Part shown: piece by piece, positions 32,011 through 41,096 of the stretch
Position numbering within the stretch: position 1 is the first letter of the stretch
Layout: each line of letters begins with the position of its first letter
Assembly: GCA_030447645.1 (NCBI GenBank)
Contig: JAUJOM010000001.1
Coordinates: 48,001 to 112,000, forward strand
DNA: 64,000 bases
Source: Longimicrobiaceae bacterium
GTDB taxonomy: Bacteria > Gemmatimonadota > Gemmatimonadetes > Longimicrobiales > Longimicrobiaceae
Direction: 5' to 3'
Notes under the pieces: model-generated
The model's input: only the letters and a program-made list of their open reading frames with translations
Databases searched by the model: none
Told to the model about the DNA's origin: nothing
Position numbers and translations under genes: made by a program

Positions 32011-34240
32011 CGATGAGCGCGGCGGTGAGGAGCCGCCGCGCTCCCGCCACCGTTCGCAATCCCGCCGTCTCAGATGGCGCACCGGGAGGAACAGTCCGTA
32101 AACCGCGAGCAGTGCTAGCCCAACGCAGTACACGAGAAATCCGGTGTAGAGCTGTTTCGGCTCAAAGCTAAAGATCACCTCGTGCTCACCCGGCCCCACT
32201 ACCACGCCACGAAAGGTGTGGTTCGTCCGGAGCACCGGCACCCGCGTCCCGTCAATCCTGGCTTGCCACCCCTCATAAAAGTTATCAGCCAGCACGAGTA
32301 GAGCCTCACGGTTCTGACGGGTACGAATCACCACCCGGTCCGGTAAGTACTCCGCCACTTGCACTGTTCCCTCCAGTGAACCCGCGGGGAGTCGGACGGG
32401 ATTTGGCGTGTTGACTACCGCCGTCGCGCGGGGATCAAAGCCCTCCTGCTTCATGATTTCTAGTGCCCCATCAGCACCATTCGTAGCGACTACGTTCGGA
32501 ACGAGCCAGGCCCGGGGCAGGGCGCCGAGGTTTTCGTAGACCAGAGCGCTTCCGCGGTGAACTTCGCGCAGCCGCGGGTCCTGAAACTCAGCACCGGATA
32601 CGATGTAGCGGACGTTTGCAGCATCGAGAAATACCGGATTTCCGAGGAAATTGTGCCAATCGTAGACATCCTTCCTGCGCAGCATACTCGATTGCTGCGC
32701 GCGAACTGGTTTCCGTGCTCCCCGTAACGGTCGGTGAATGCATCAGGTAGTTTCCGGACTGGCCCGATACCTGGAGGGAAGGGGAGAACCCGCAGTCGCG
32801 AAGGCGGTACATCAGAAGAATCGCGCAGCATCGCAGTCCACCGCAACCTCTCATCCGGAGAAGGAACGGTCTCCGGCACCGTTTATCACCGTCGCCGGGA
32901 TACTACAGTAGAACGTGGCCCAGGCAAAATTGGTCACGCGTGTTCCAGTACGAAGCTGAAGATGAAGGTCCACAAAGTGATCACGAAGAAACGAGCAGAA
33001 GGCACGAAGTCGACGCCCGGTGGAACCGGCGCAACGGCGGTGAGTGCCCCTTCGAGCAAACGCGGCGACACTCGGCGGGATCCACTTCCAGGGCGGGCAC
33101 CTCCTCCGGCTCCGCGCCTGCCGTCTAATCGGCCTGCGCACCCTCTTCCGGAAAGCCAAGCTTTCGAAAGGGTAATGGCAGCGCCATCGTGACGAGCGAC
33201 GGCGACACCATAAAAAAAGAGATCAAGGCGCGCGGAGACTTTTCGTCCGGGAAGAACCTCGTAGTAAACGCGGTACAGCGGTGTATCCCCACCGAGCGCG
33301 ATGGTGAGAAAGACGCCGAGGCTTGAAAAAACCACCAATAACGGTTTCGCCGCGCATACACGAAGCCCAGCGCCAGCAGCCTTGGCACGGTGGCCCCGAC
33401 ATACTCTGGTAGCGGCGAAGCTGTGAGGGTTGGCGCCACTGTTGTCCTCAAGAGCCCCAGCGTACTCAGGGACGGCAAGCGCTAGCAACTCGCCGGCCGG
33501 CATCGCCCACGAGACGGCGTAGTCGTACCCACGTCCGGGGCCGCCACGGGGGACGCATCCACGTAGTCGAGGAAAGGGAGGAAGTTGACCGAGGCCAGCA
33601 CAAAGGCAAATGCTACAGCGGCCCGCCGAAGGCGAGGTAGCTTCAACAGGCGCCTTGGCTCGCGGAAAGCCTGGAAGTGCCAGAGCAAGAATAGGCTCCA
33701 GACCAGCGCTCCCAGCAGAAGGTAGTACGAGTTCTGGATCCTGGTAGAGCGCCGAACCCAATTTGCCGCCGGCGGCACCCACAAGGGTGCCGCTCCGGTG
33801 CGGATTCCTCGATGAAGGAAGAAGAGCAACGGAGCAATGGCCACGATGATCCGCCACCCTCGTGCCCTGCGAGAACCCAAGACACCGTGATTCCGGTGAA
33901 CTGGAAGGCGAGCCCGGCAACTAGCGCAGCCCAGCAGCGCCCCATTTCAAAGACCGCTAGCAAGTGCATTCCGATCCCCGCAAGCCCGAACTGGATTACG
34001 AAGAGTACGGCGAAAAGCTTCGAGACTGGGAGAAACAGGTCTACCGAAGCGGAAGGGGTAAAAAGCACTCAGGTTCGCGCCGAACACTGGAACACTCATA
34101 GTGTGCGGTAGCCATTTGGGGAGTTCCCCCGCCGCGAACCTTTCAGAAGAACTCGTGGACAAGTAGCTCCCGACCAGGTAGTCCGTCCCGTAAGGTGCTG
34201 GTCAGGGAGCAGGCGGAAAAATAAATGAGTGAGCGAAATA
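32010..34240 (-). pseudogene. Decayed YfhO-like membrane protein (copy B)
   Basis: Pieces in all three minus-strand frames match YfhO copy A in order. The N-terminus GTDYLVGSYL survives here although it is lost in copy A. Next come LFVIQFGLAGIGMHLLA, VAFAFVLASVNFLPFLDYVD, YVGATVPRLLALGFVYARR and, as the longest intact stretch (about 32050-32685), NVRYIVSGAEFQDP to RVPVLRTNHTFRGVVV. There are at least eight frame changes and a shortened middle section. The two copies differ clearly at protein level, so the duplication is not recent. Confidence 0.72.
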
Positions 34241-34403
34241 CAGAGCTGCGGCGGAAAGCTAAATTGGTACTTCGGGCTCGTTATCCTTTCAGAAAGAGCA
34301 ACCCGAAGCGGCTACGAGCCTTCGGGTCTGCTGATCTCCAGTTTTCACTTGCGGTTTCCGCGCTAAACGCGCCCACCACCTCCGGCGATGGCGTGAAGAA
34401 AAT

Positions 34404-35455
34404 TCAGATGCCGCTCGGCAACTGCATCTGGCCTTCGGCTGATTCCGGGCGGGTAGCTGAGCGCCTCACGGCGTGCGGGATCCTCAGAGCCTGCCCTCGG
34501 CTTGAAACCTCCGGGTCGTCAGGGCGGACAGAACCCCCGGCGGGAGGGCTCACCACTTCTGGGACGGCCCCGACGGTGGTGGCGACCACCCGGAACCCCG
34601 GCAGCCATGGCCTCGGCGGGGACCATCGGGAGGCCCTCTCGAGGCGCGACAGCACCGTCCGGGCACGAGCGCCCCGGACAACGGTCGACACCTCCTTCCG
34701 TTTGATCCCGGGGAGGATGCGCACCCGCCCGTCAAGGCGCAGATCCCTGGTTCGCTGATGGGCTGGGCCTCGTCCTTCCCCTCGCCAGCGACCCGTAGCT
34801 CGATCGGGGTGACGCTGGCTATGCGCGCGAAGGCAGACAGCAGTGTATCCAGCCCCTTTTGGAAAAAGTCAAAGCGCCCGTAGTAGAGGAGATAATCCGC
34901 CTCCCGCCTGCTGACCCGCGCGAATTCGTCCGGAACACCACTCCCGATCAGGACGATCCGTGCCGTAGGCAAAACCAGCGGCTTAAGTTGCTCCTCCATC
35001 CAGCGGGATGTGGTGGAGATCCATTGTGCCTGGCGGAGAAGTGTACGCTCGTAGCGGCGCACGCCACTAGCAAGAATGTGCCCCCACCTGTCCTCTGCTG
35101 TGGGCCCATGCAGCATATGTACGACTAGCCCAACCGGTCGGTTCCGGGGCAGGCGGAGCGGAGTGTAAACGGAAAAATCGTAGACCGCCGCATCATATGG
35201 TGCGCGGGCGAGGAGCCGCGTGGCCGCACCGGCATAGGTCCAGCGGCTCCAGGGATAGGGAGACGAGGCTCCGAGGCGCCGATAACGGACGCCGTCGAGA
35301 GTCTCGCACCGCGCTCCGGGGAAGTTCCCGGTGAGAACGGTCGCGTCGACCTGTCCGGCCAGGCGGCGGTAGATCTCGAAAACACGCATGGCACCGCCTC
35401 CCCCCACCCACGGGTTGCGGGGATCGTCGTAAATGCAGTGTACGACGCGGAGCAT
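34404..35455 (-). pseudogene. Frameshifted family 4 glycosyltransferase
   Basis: Begins intact at ATG 35455: MLRVVHCIYDDPRNPW, a Gly-rich GGGGAMRVFEIYRRL loop, and the second Rossmann domain start YLLYYGRFDFFQKGLD with LRVAGEGKDEAQ. It then loses frame. The expected C-terminal motif reappears in another frame as GFRVVATTVGAVPEVV with a PPDDPE-like remnant (VRPDDPE). Roughly two or more shifts are needed. It could be a sequence error, but neighbours on both sides are also damaged. Confidence 0.65.
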
Positions 35456-35473
35456 CGGAGTGCGGGCGCGATG

Positions 35474-35503
35474 GAGGGGTAGGCGAGGGGCTCCTCGCCC
35501 ACC
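35474..35503 (-). promoter_or_regulatory. Strong hairpin before the GT4 pseudogene
   Basis: On the minus strand GGGTGGGCGAGG, a three-base loop region and CCTCGCC with TACCC can fold into a long GC-rich stem about 20 bases before the ATG at 35455. No T-run follows, so it is more likely a leader structure than a terminator. The rest of 35504-35641 shows nothing I can name. Confidence 0.3.
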
Positions 35504-35641
35504 CGAAGTAATGCGCGAAGCTAGGGCGGGAAGCGGCCCTACCGCAACCCGCAGCCTGGCTCCGACTCCGGGCTACTGTCCATTCTAACGCCGAGATGCA
35601 TAGCGCTGGCTCGCATGCGCACATTGGTCACGGAAGGTCCG

Positions 35642-36820
35642 TCACAGCCCATTCCAGCGGAACGTGTAGTAGCGCGCCATATCGGTTCCTGGTGTCTCGG
35701 GGACGTCATGGTACCGCATTCCAACCCGCCCTGCCCCCTGGATGACGCTGTCCGTCACCTCCACGATAAGCGTGCCGTCCGCGTACGCACGGAGCCGGGT
35801 CCCCACGGCCTCGAACCGGATCTTCCTCGCCGTTCCGCGCGGCCACGTGATATCCCTGCCGTACACCAGGAGGATCCACTGTCTGCCGCTCCGCCTGAAC
35901 AGCTCCAGGTTCCGGTGGCCGAGGAGACTGCCGTCGTCACGGATAGCGAGAAGGTAGAGATTGCTCTGGTCTTGGAAGCGCAGCACCAAGCCTCCCTCGT
36001 CCGCGCGGTCCATCTCGGCCTCCACCCATCCATCCCGCACCAGGACATCGTTGCGGATGAGCATGCTCTGCTCGCCGGCTCCCTGCGCCGTCAGCATCCC
36101 CTGTGCGATGCTCCAGGTGGCGGGGACGTCGGCAAATTGGGTATAGCGGTCGATGGTGTTCGTGTCGAACGGGTCCTCTCCCGAGGATGTCACTGCGACA
36201 GACACGCGGGTCGTGGCGCTCTTCCCCTCGCTGGTCGCAGTGATGTCCGTCGCCCCGACGGCGATGGCCCGGGCCATCCCGCTCTGCGCGTCAACGCTGA
36301 CGATGCCCGGGTTTGAGCTCGACCAGGCAACAGGACGGTCATTGATGCTGTTCCCATAAGTGTCAATCCGGAGCGCTGTGAACTGCCGCATCTCGTTCAC
36401 CCCGAGAAAGGCGCCGGATGGGGAGATCTGGATCGTTGCCACGGCTCCGGGGGCTGCCACCGTGCGGAAGCGCACTGTAAGGGGCCCATCCACCGTGACC
36501 GCCTGCGCCACCGCGATGTATTCGCCCGCGCGGGTCCCAACACGCAACGCTGATCTCGCTCTCCCCCTCTCGTCGGTGAGCGACTCCCTCGGACTGATCA
36601 CCCCGCCAGGGCTGAATGAGCCCCAGGTCACCGAATGCCCGGGAACCCCACGAGCATTCGCGTCCACCACCCGAACGGCTAGAGAGTCCTGGAGATCGGC
36701 ACCGACGAAGCCGGCGCGCACGGTATCGAAGCCGCGACGATCTGTGCGGCGGGCCCGGGTGGCTCCGCTCCCGTACTCGACTTGCAGGCAACCAGGGCGG
36801 TAAAAGCTTAGAGCGTGTTT
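35642..36820 (-). CDS. Ig-like repeat lipoprotein with a C-terminal LamG/DUF1080-like domain, 5' end frameshifted
   Basis: The intact frame codes about 359 residues from GTG 36721. There are two bacterial Ig-like units: SLAVRVVDANARGVPGHSV, and a BIG_2 repeat ending IVSVDAQSGMARAIAVGATDI. A C-terminal jellyroll follows with WSIAQGMLTAQ, GLVLRFQDQSNLYLLAI and ARKIRFEAVGTRLRAYADG, as in LamG or 3-keto-disaccharide-hydrolase folds. Upstream, a neighbouring frame encodes AFTALVACKSSTGAEPPG, a clear lipobox, so a frameshift near 36725 separates the lipoprotein signal from the body. The signal peptide start itself is not readable. Probably a surface glycan-binding lipoprotein. Confidence 0.6.
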   Translation of the reverse strand, partial: KHALSFYRPGCLQVEYGSGATRARRTDRRGFDTVRAGFVGADLQDSLAVRVVDANARGVPGHSVTWGSFSPGGVISPRESLTDERGRARSALRVGTRAGEYIAVAQAVTVDGPLTVRFRTVAAPGAVATIQISPSGAFLGVNEMRQFTALRIDTYGNSINDRPVAWSSSNPGIVSVDAQSGMARAIAVGATDITATSEGKSATTRVSVAVTSSGEDPFDTNTIDRYTQFADVPATWSIAQGMLTAQGAGEQSMLIRNDVLVRDGWVEAEMDRADEGGLVLRFQDQSNLYLLAIRDDGSLLGHRNLELFRRSGRQWILLVYGRDITWPRGTARKIRFEAVGTRLRAYADGTLIVEVTDSVIQGAGRVGMRYHDVPETPGTDMARYYTFRWNGL

Positions 36821-36832
36821 CAGAAAGAGTGT

Positions 36833-37072
36833 TCACCATTGGAGCACATTCCAGCAGATGAAGGGTGAAGCCGCGAATTCCGGCACATAGCGGTGGAGGG
36901 TACGAAGGACGTAGTACCCGCGGGCGTACTCGCTGACATACAAATTCTTCCACGTGTCGAAATTGCTCGACTCCCACCAGTGTTCGCGCTGCTGCTCGAG
37001 CAACGCGAGATAGCGCGGCTCCAGGTGAGAAGTGTCAGTGCGACTGACCCGCAATCGCTCAGACTTCGGCAT
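36833..37072 (-). pseudogene. N-terminal fragment of a methyltransferase-like protein
   Basis: 79 residues from ATG 37072, overlapping the end of the GT4 gene by 14 bases. EQQREHWWESSNFDTWKNLY and YVLRTLHRYVPEF resemble the N-terminal region that precedes motif I in some surface-glycan methyltransferases. The expected VLDVGCG motif never comes: the frame ends in unrelated residues and a stop. The break at about 36860 lies next to the damaged 5' end of the Ig-like lipoprotein gene, suggesting a deletion or a misjoin. Confidence 0.5.
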
Positions 37073-38276
37073 CATTCCGTTGCTGCCGCGATGCAAGGCT
37101 TGCATACAATGAAGTAAGTCGGCGGATGATTTCTCCCCATCCGAAGTGATGTTTGGCGTGGGCGCGGCCAGCGAGGGCGAGCCGCGAGGCGAGTTGCGGC
37201 TGATGAACGTACAACCTGATGGCTTCGCCGAGCGCGTGAGCGTCACCGGGCGGCACGAGCAAGCCGGTTTCGTGATCGCGCACAATATCCACGATCCCGC
37301 CGCTGGCGCTAGCGATCACCGGTTTGCCGTAGGCCATGGCTTCGAGCAGAACGACACCAAGCCCCTCCGTATCACCCTTGGAGTCCGTTACGGCGGGGAG
37401 CACAAAGGCATCGCAGGATGCGAAGCTGCGCTCTAGGTCGGCGCGCGCGACTGAACCGCTGAAGCGCACGAGATCTGCAATCCCCAGCGACCCCGCGTGC
37501 GCCTCGAGCTCGGCACGGAGCGGACCATCGCCGACTATGTTCAGGCGGACGCTGGTGGTGGCCCGCAAGTCCGCGACAGCGTCAAGCAGGACCCGCACGC
37601 CTTTTCGCTCAACCAGCCGCCCGACGAACAGCAGCTGGAAGGCAGTATCCCCAGGGCTTTCTGGTGCACACAGCGCGTGTGGTTCGACGGCCGCACCGAA
37701 AGGAATGACCATCGGTTTTGTTTGGGGAACCTGGTCCTGCAGCTGTGCAGCCGTATAAGACGAGATTGCCGTGACTGCATCCGACTCACGCACAATCCGC
37801 TTCAGCACGGTTCGGAGTAGGGGAAACTGTTTGCGGAGCCAGGTCAGCTCGACACCGAAGAACGTGCAAACCAGCGGGATCCCCCCTAGGCGCCGTGCTG
37901 CGACGCCGAAGAGGCCGTGTGGAATGGGCCAAAAAACATGAATAAGATCGAACTGCCCAGTTCGCACCTGACGAACCGCGGCGAGGGTGCCTGCCAGCAC
38001 GTAGCCGGGGACGAGACAAAGGTAGATCGGCCGCTCGCGTACGCGATCCGGGGCGGTTTGATCATGCGTCAGCGACTCAATCGGCGCCGGAGCATATCGA
38101 AACCGGTGAACCCGCACACCATCGATTACCTGGCTTGCTGAGCCGCGGTAGGCCGGTGCGAGCACCTCGACTTCAACGTTCTCGGCACGCAGGCGGCGGA
38201 TCGTTTCCGTAAGCCAGGGCGTAATCACATCTCCCGGGTGCCGTGGATATGCAGACACCACATAAAGGACTCTCAC
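37059..38276 (-). CDS. GT4 family glycosyltransferase
   Basis: About 405 residues from GTG 38276 (VRVLYVVSAYPRHPGD). Two Rossmann domains; the C-terminal one has LLFVGRLVERKGV, VGDGPLRAEL and the nucleotide-sugar motif GLGVVLLEAMAYGKPVIAS, then LLVPPGD. It is intact, unlike the GT4 gene at 34.4-35.5 kb. The frame is open further upstream but that part overlaps the divergent gene and is not conserved. Sugar and acceptor are unknown. Confidence 0.88.
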   Translation of the reverse strand: MRVLYVVSAYPRHPGDVITPWLTETIRRLRAENVEVEVLAPAYRGSASQVIDGVRVHRFRYAPAPIESLTHDQTAPDRVRERPIYLCLVPGYVLAGTLAAVRQVRTGQFDLIHVFWPIPHGLFGVAARRLGGIPLVCTFFGVELTWLRKQFPLLRTVLKRIVRESDAVTAISSYTAAQLQDQVPQTKPMVIPFGAAVEPHALCAPESPGDTAFQLLFVGRLVERKGVRVLLDAVADLRATTSVRLNIVGDGPLRAELEAHAGSLGIADLVRFSGSVARADLERSFASCDAFVLPAVTDSKGDTEGLGVVLLEAMAYGKPVIASASGGIVDIVRDHETGLLVPPGDAHALGEAIRLYVHQPQLASRLALAGRAHAKHHFGWGEIIRRLTSLYASLASRQQRNDAEV

Positions 38277-38327
38277 TTGTCCGTCGAGCCACGTCCGGGT
38301 TATCTTCGCGTTCTTGCTCAACATACC

Positions 38328-39080
38328 GTGACAAAATCCCGCGTACAAGCACCCGCCAGCTTGCAACACGCCCTCATCATAGTTCCCACGTACGACGAGC
38401 GTGACAACCTTCCTCGTCTGATTCCCCAAGTGCTGGCACAGGACGACCGTCTGGAAATTCTGGTAGTGGATGATGGTTCGCCCGACGGCACAGGGGCATT
38501 GGCGGACCAGATTGCCTCTCGGGAGCCCCGTGTTCACGTGTTGCACCGGAGCGGTAAACTCGGTCTCGGCACCGCCTACATCGCGGGCTTTCGCTGGGGC
38601 CTGGAGCGCAGCTACGACGTGCTCTTCGAGATGGATGCGGACTTCAGCCACGATCCGGCACATCTTCCGCAATTCCTCGAAGCCGTGGAAGAGTACGATG
38701 TGGTGCTTGGGTCGCGTTACCTGCACGGCCGCGTCACGGTGGTCAACTGGCCAATCGGCAGACTGCTGCTGAGCTATTTCGCAAATCGTTATGCAGGATG
38801 GGTGACCGGGTTACCCGTTGCCGATGCCACCAGCGGCTTCAAGTGCTTTCGCCGCGAGGTCCTCGCCGCGATTCCACTCGACCGCGTTGAATCCAGTGGA
38901 TACGCGTTTCAGATCGAGATGAGCCTCCGCGCCTGGCAGCGGGGCTTCAAGCTGGGCGAGATACCCATCATGTTCGTCGACCGGACCGAAGGCGAATCCA
39001 AGATGTCCAAAAAGATCATTCGCGAGGCGGTCTGGCGTGTATGGCGGCTGCGCTATCTAGCGCTGTTAAATCGCCTGTAG
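38328..39080 (+). CDS. Polyprenol/dolichyl-phosphate mannose synthase-like glycosyltransferase
   Basis: A 250-residue GT2 enzyme of the DPM1 type without membrane helices. HALIIVPTYDERDNLPRL, ILVVDDGSPDGTG, KLGLGTAYIAGF, FEMDADFSHDP (DXD) and ADATSGFKCFRREVL are all characteristic. It is expected to transfer mannose or another hexose from a nucleotide sugar to polyprenyl phosphate. The start is GTG 38328; the frame runs upstream into the divergent GT4 gene. The ~50 bases between the two divergent starts must hold both promoters; I see no clear boxes there. Confidence 0.9.
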   Translation: MTKSRVQAPASLQHALIIVPTYDERDNLPRLIPQVLAQDDRLEILVVDDGSPDGTGALADQIASREPRVHVLHRSGKLGLGTAYIAGFRWGLERSYDVLFEMDADFSHDPAHLPQFLEAVEEYDVVLGSRYLHGRVTVVNWPIGRLLLSYFANRYAGWVTGLPVADATSGFKCFRREVLAAIPLDRVESSGYAFQIEMSLRAWQRGFKLGEIPIMFVDRTEGESKMSKKIIREAVWRVWRLRYLALLNRL

Positions 39081-39097
39081 GCGGGGAATACCAGGGA

Positions 39098-39121
39098 GTG
39101 GGAAAACACGAGCTTTTCCAC
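39098..39121. terminator. Possible bidirectional hairpin between convergent genes
   Basis: GTGGGAAAAC, a four-base loop and GCTTTTCCAC pair with one mismatch and one wobble. It lies between the ends of the DPM-like gene (39080) and the rhomboid gene (39202). No clean T-run follows on either strand. The same gap has an unusually AT-rich stretch around 39140-39160. Confidence 0.35.
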
Positions 39122-39201
39122 ACTTCCACGCACAACTGGTTTACATAATGTATATTATCGGCAGTCTCGTTTCGGGGCTTTTGGGGCCGGCTTCGCGGTG
39201 A

Positions 39202-40029
39202 TCATATACGGTACCGACGACTCACTTCCTCAAGTTGCTTGCGCTCCGCTGGTGTCAGAGACTTCAGCCCTTTTGCGGAGATCTTGTCGAGGATGCGATC
39301 AATATCGTCCGGCGCACGCGGATCCGGCGGCTGCTTCGGCGCCTCGGGGGTTGGGCGCTCACCGCGGACCTGCGGACGACGGCGCAGCTTATCAAGGAGC
39401 TGCGCCACGCGACCCTCGGGCGAACCAGCTGAGTGGCTGCCGTAGGACGGCTGCAGCAAACCGGACTTCAGGTATAGGAACCCCGCCGCGAACCCGCCAA
39501 GGTGCGCCCAATGGGCCACTCCCGAGTGGGCGCCGCCAACCGCGGCGAACACGCTGAAGGCAGCAAGAAAGGCGACGAGCCACTTTGCTTTGACCGGTAG
39601 CACCCCGAAAAGGTGGATTGGTGAGTCTGGCCATATCATGGCAAACGCAACTAGTAGCCCGTTCAATGCGCCGGAGGCACCGACGATACTTGCATGGGGC
39701 GTCAGGAAGGACAGCACTGCCCCACCGAGTCCCGCGACCAGATAGTACTTTAGGAACGTCGCGGGGCCCCACCGTTCCTCAAGCGGGCGCCCGAAGAAGA
39801 AGAGGACGATCAGGTTGAAGAGAAGGTGAAAGCCGCCCGCATGAACGAACATGTACGTGAACGGCGTCCAGGGCTGCCGTAGCACGTTGGCTGGAGTGAG
39901 CGCGAGGAACGACTGAACGCCTGGCAGGAGCGAAAGCAGAAAGACCAGTGCGTTCGCGATTAGCAGGTAAGTGACAACCGGTGGTACGCCGCCGCCAAAT
40001 GGCGTATCGTAGGAATCTCTGTAGGACAT
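39202..40029 (-). CDS. Rhomboid family intramembrane serine protease
   Basis: 275 residues with about six transmembrane helices. The catalytic Ser119 is in VGASGALNG and the partner His176 in VAHWAHLGGFAAG; FVHAGGFHLLFNLI is the conserved helix-2 motif. The cytosolic tail (about 200-275) is charged and Pro-rich and ends in a short helical segment (TPAERKQLEEVSRRY) found in many bacterial rhomboids. It cleaves membrane-spanning substrates. It lies 18 bases after ddl, so probably in that operon. Confidence 0.93.
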   Translation of the reverse strand: MSYRDSYDTPFGGGVPPVVTYLLIANALVFLLSLLPGVQSFLALTPANVLRQPWTPFTYMFVHAGGFHLLFNLIVLFFFGRPLEERWGPATFLKYYLVAGLGGAVLSFLTPHASIVGASGALNGLLVAFAMIWPDSPIHLFGVLPVKAKWLVAFLAAFSVFAAVGGAHSGVAHWAHLGGFAAGFLYLKSGLLQPSYGSHSAGSPEGRVAQLLDKLRRRPQVRGERPTPEAPKQPPDPRAPDDIDRILDKISAKGLKSLTPAERKQLEEVSRRYRI

Positions 40030-40047
40030 CGGATCCTGCCGCTACGC

Positions 40048-41053
40048 TCAATGGTGTTGCTGGATGCCTGCGAACTGCGCGATTCGCTCGCACAACTCCC
40101 CAAATGGAATGCCTGCCGCCGCAGCCGCTTTTGGTAGCAGACTCGTAGCCGTCATTCCTGGCAGCGTGTTCGCCTCAAGGCAGAAGAGCTGCTCCTTCGC
40201 CAGGATGAAGTCGATCCGCCCGTAGCCCCGCAACTTGAGCAGACGAAAGGCGCGGAGTGCATAAGCCTGCACCTGGGCGACGGTTTCTTCGTCCAGCGGA
40301 GCCGGGCACAGGTACTCGGTCATTCCCGGGGTGTACTTCGACTCGTAGTCGTACAGCCCTTTCTTGGGCCGGATCTCCACCGGCGGAAATGCCTGATCGC
40401 CCATGACCCCAATGGTTAGCTCACGGCCGCGCACAAATCGCTCAATCATCACCTCGTCGTCGAAGCGTCCTGCCTGCAGTACCGCCGCCTCCAGCGCGGA
40501 TGGTTGCTCCACAACCGTCAAACCCACGCTCGAGCCCTGCTTCGATGGCTTTACGATGCAGGGATACCCGACAAAGTCCTCGATCATATCGGCCTCGTAC
40601 GCGAAGCTTGGTGCGCTCGCGAGGCGCCAGGGTAGCGTCGGCACCTGCCCATCTCGCAGCAGCCGCTTCGAGACGTCTTTGTCCATAGCGACCGCGGAGC
40701 CGAGGACCCGACCGGTATATGGTACCCGAACAAGGATCGAGCAGCGCCTGGATCGTCCCGTCTTCCCCTGCTCCGCCATGCAGCGCCAGAAACGCCACAT
40801 CGGCACTTCGGACCTGAGGGATCTCGACAAGTTGTACCGGCGGCAAGACGTCGCGCAACTCCTTCGGCGGGGCCGCATGCACCCCCTCTGGCAGAAGATT
40901 TAGTTCATCTGCCTCGGCGACAAAGCCCCTGGCCGTATCGACAGCCGATACGGCGTGCCCGCGCTCACGGAGCGCCTTCACCACCGCGAGGCCGCTCGCG
41001 AGTGAAACCTCCCGCTCCTCACTCGTTCCACCCATCAGCACCGCGATGTTCAT
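40048..41053 (-). CDS. ddl: D-alanine--D-alanine ligase, frameshifted
   Basis: ATP-grasp ligase for the peptidoglycan D-Ala-D-Ala dipeptide. The N-terminal frame from ATG 41053 has NIAVLMGGTSEEREVSL and FLALHGGAGEDGTIQALLD. The second frame resumes with LVRVPYTGRVLGSAVAMDK and runs through VKPSKQGSSVGL, EANTLPGMT and the C-terminus. One extra base in a GG pair at about 40734 explains the shift. Total about 334 residues, slightly longer than average. Probably intact in the organism. Confidence 0.88.
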
Positions 41054-41096
41054 AAAGCAGTTCCCCGTGTGGCAGTAGACAGTTTGCGCGGGTCGG

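Noticed and set aside
34225..34758. 177-codon plus-strand frame between the YfhO and GT4 pseudogenes
   Set aside because: It covers the minus-strand remnant GFRVVATTVGAVPEVV of a glycosyltransferase and has no recognisable domain of its own.
36800..36840. GAGCGTGTTTCAGAAAGAGTG considered as an insertion-sequence end
   Set aside because: I found no matching inverted copy and no transposase within the 30-38 kb region.
39120..39201. AT-rich near-palindrome with TATATTAT suspected as a promoter or origin motif
   Set aside because: It lies between convergent genes, with no gene positioned to use a promoter and no repeated boxes typical of an origin.
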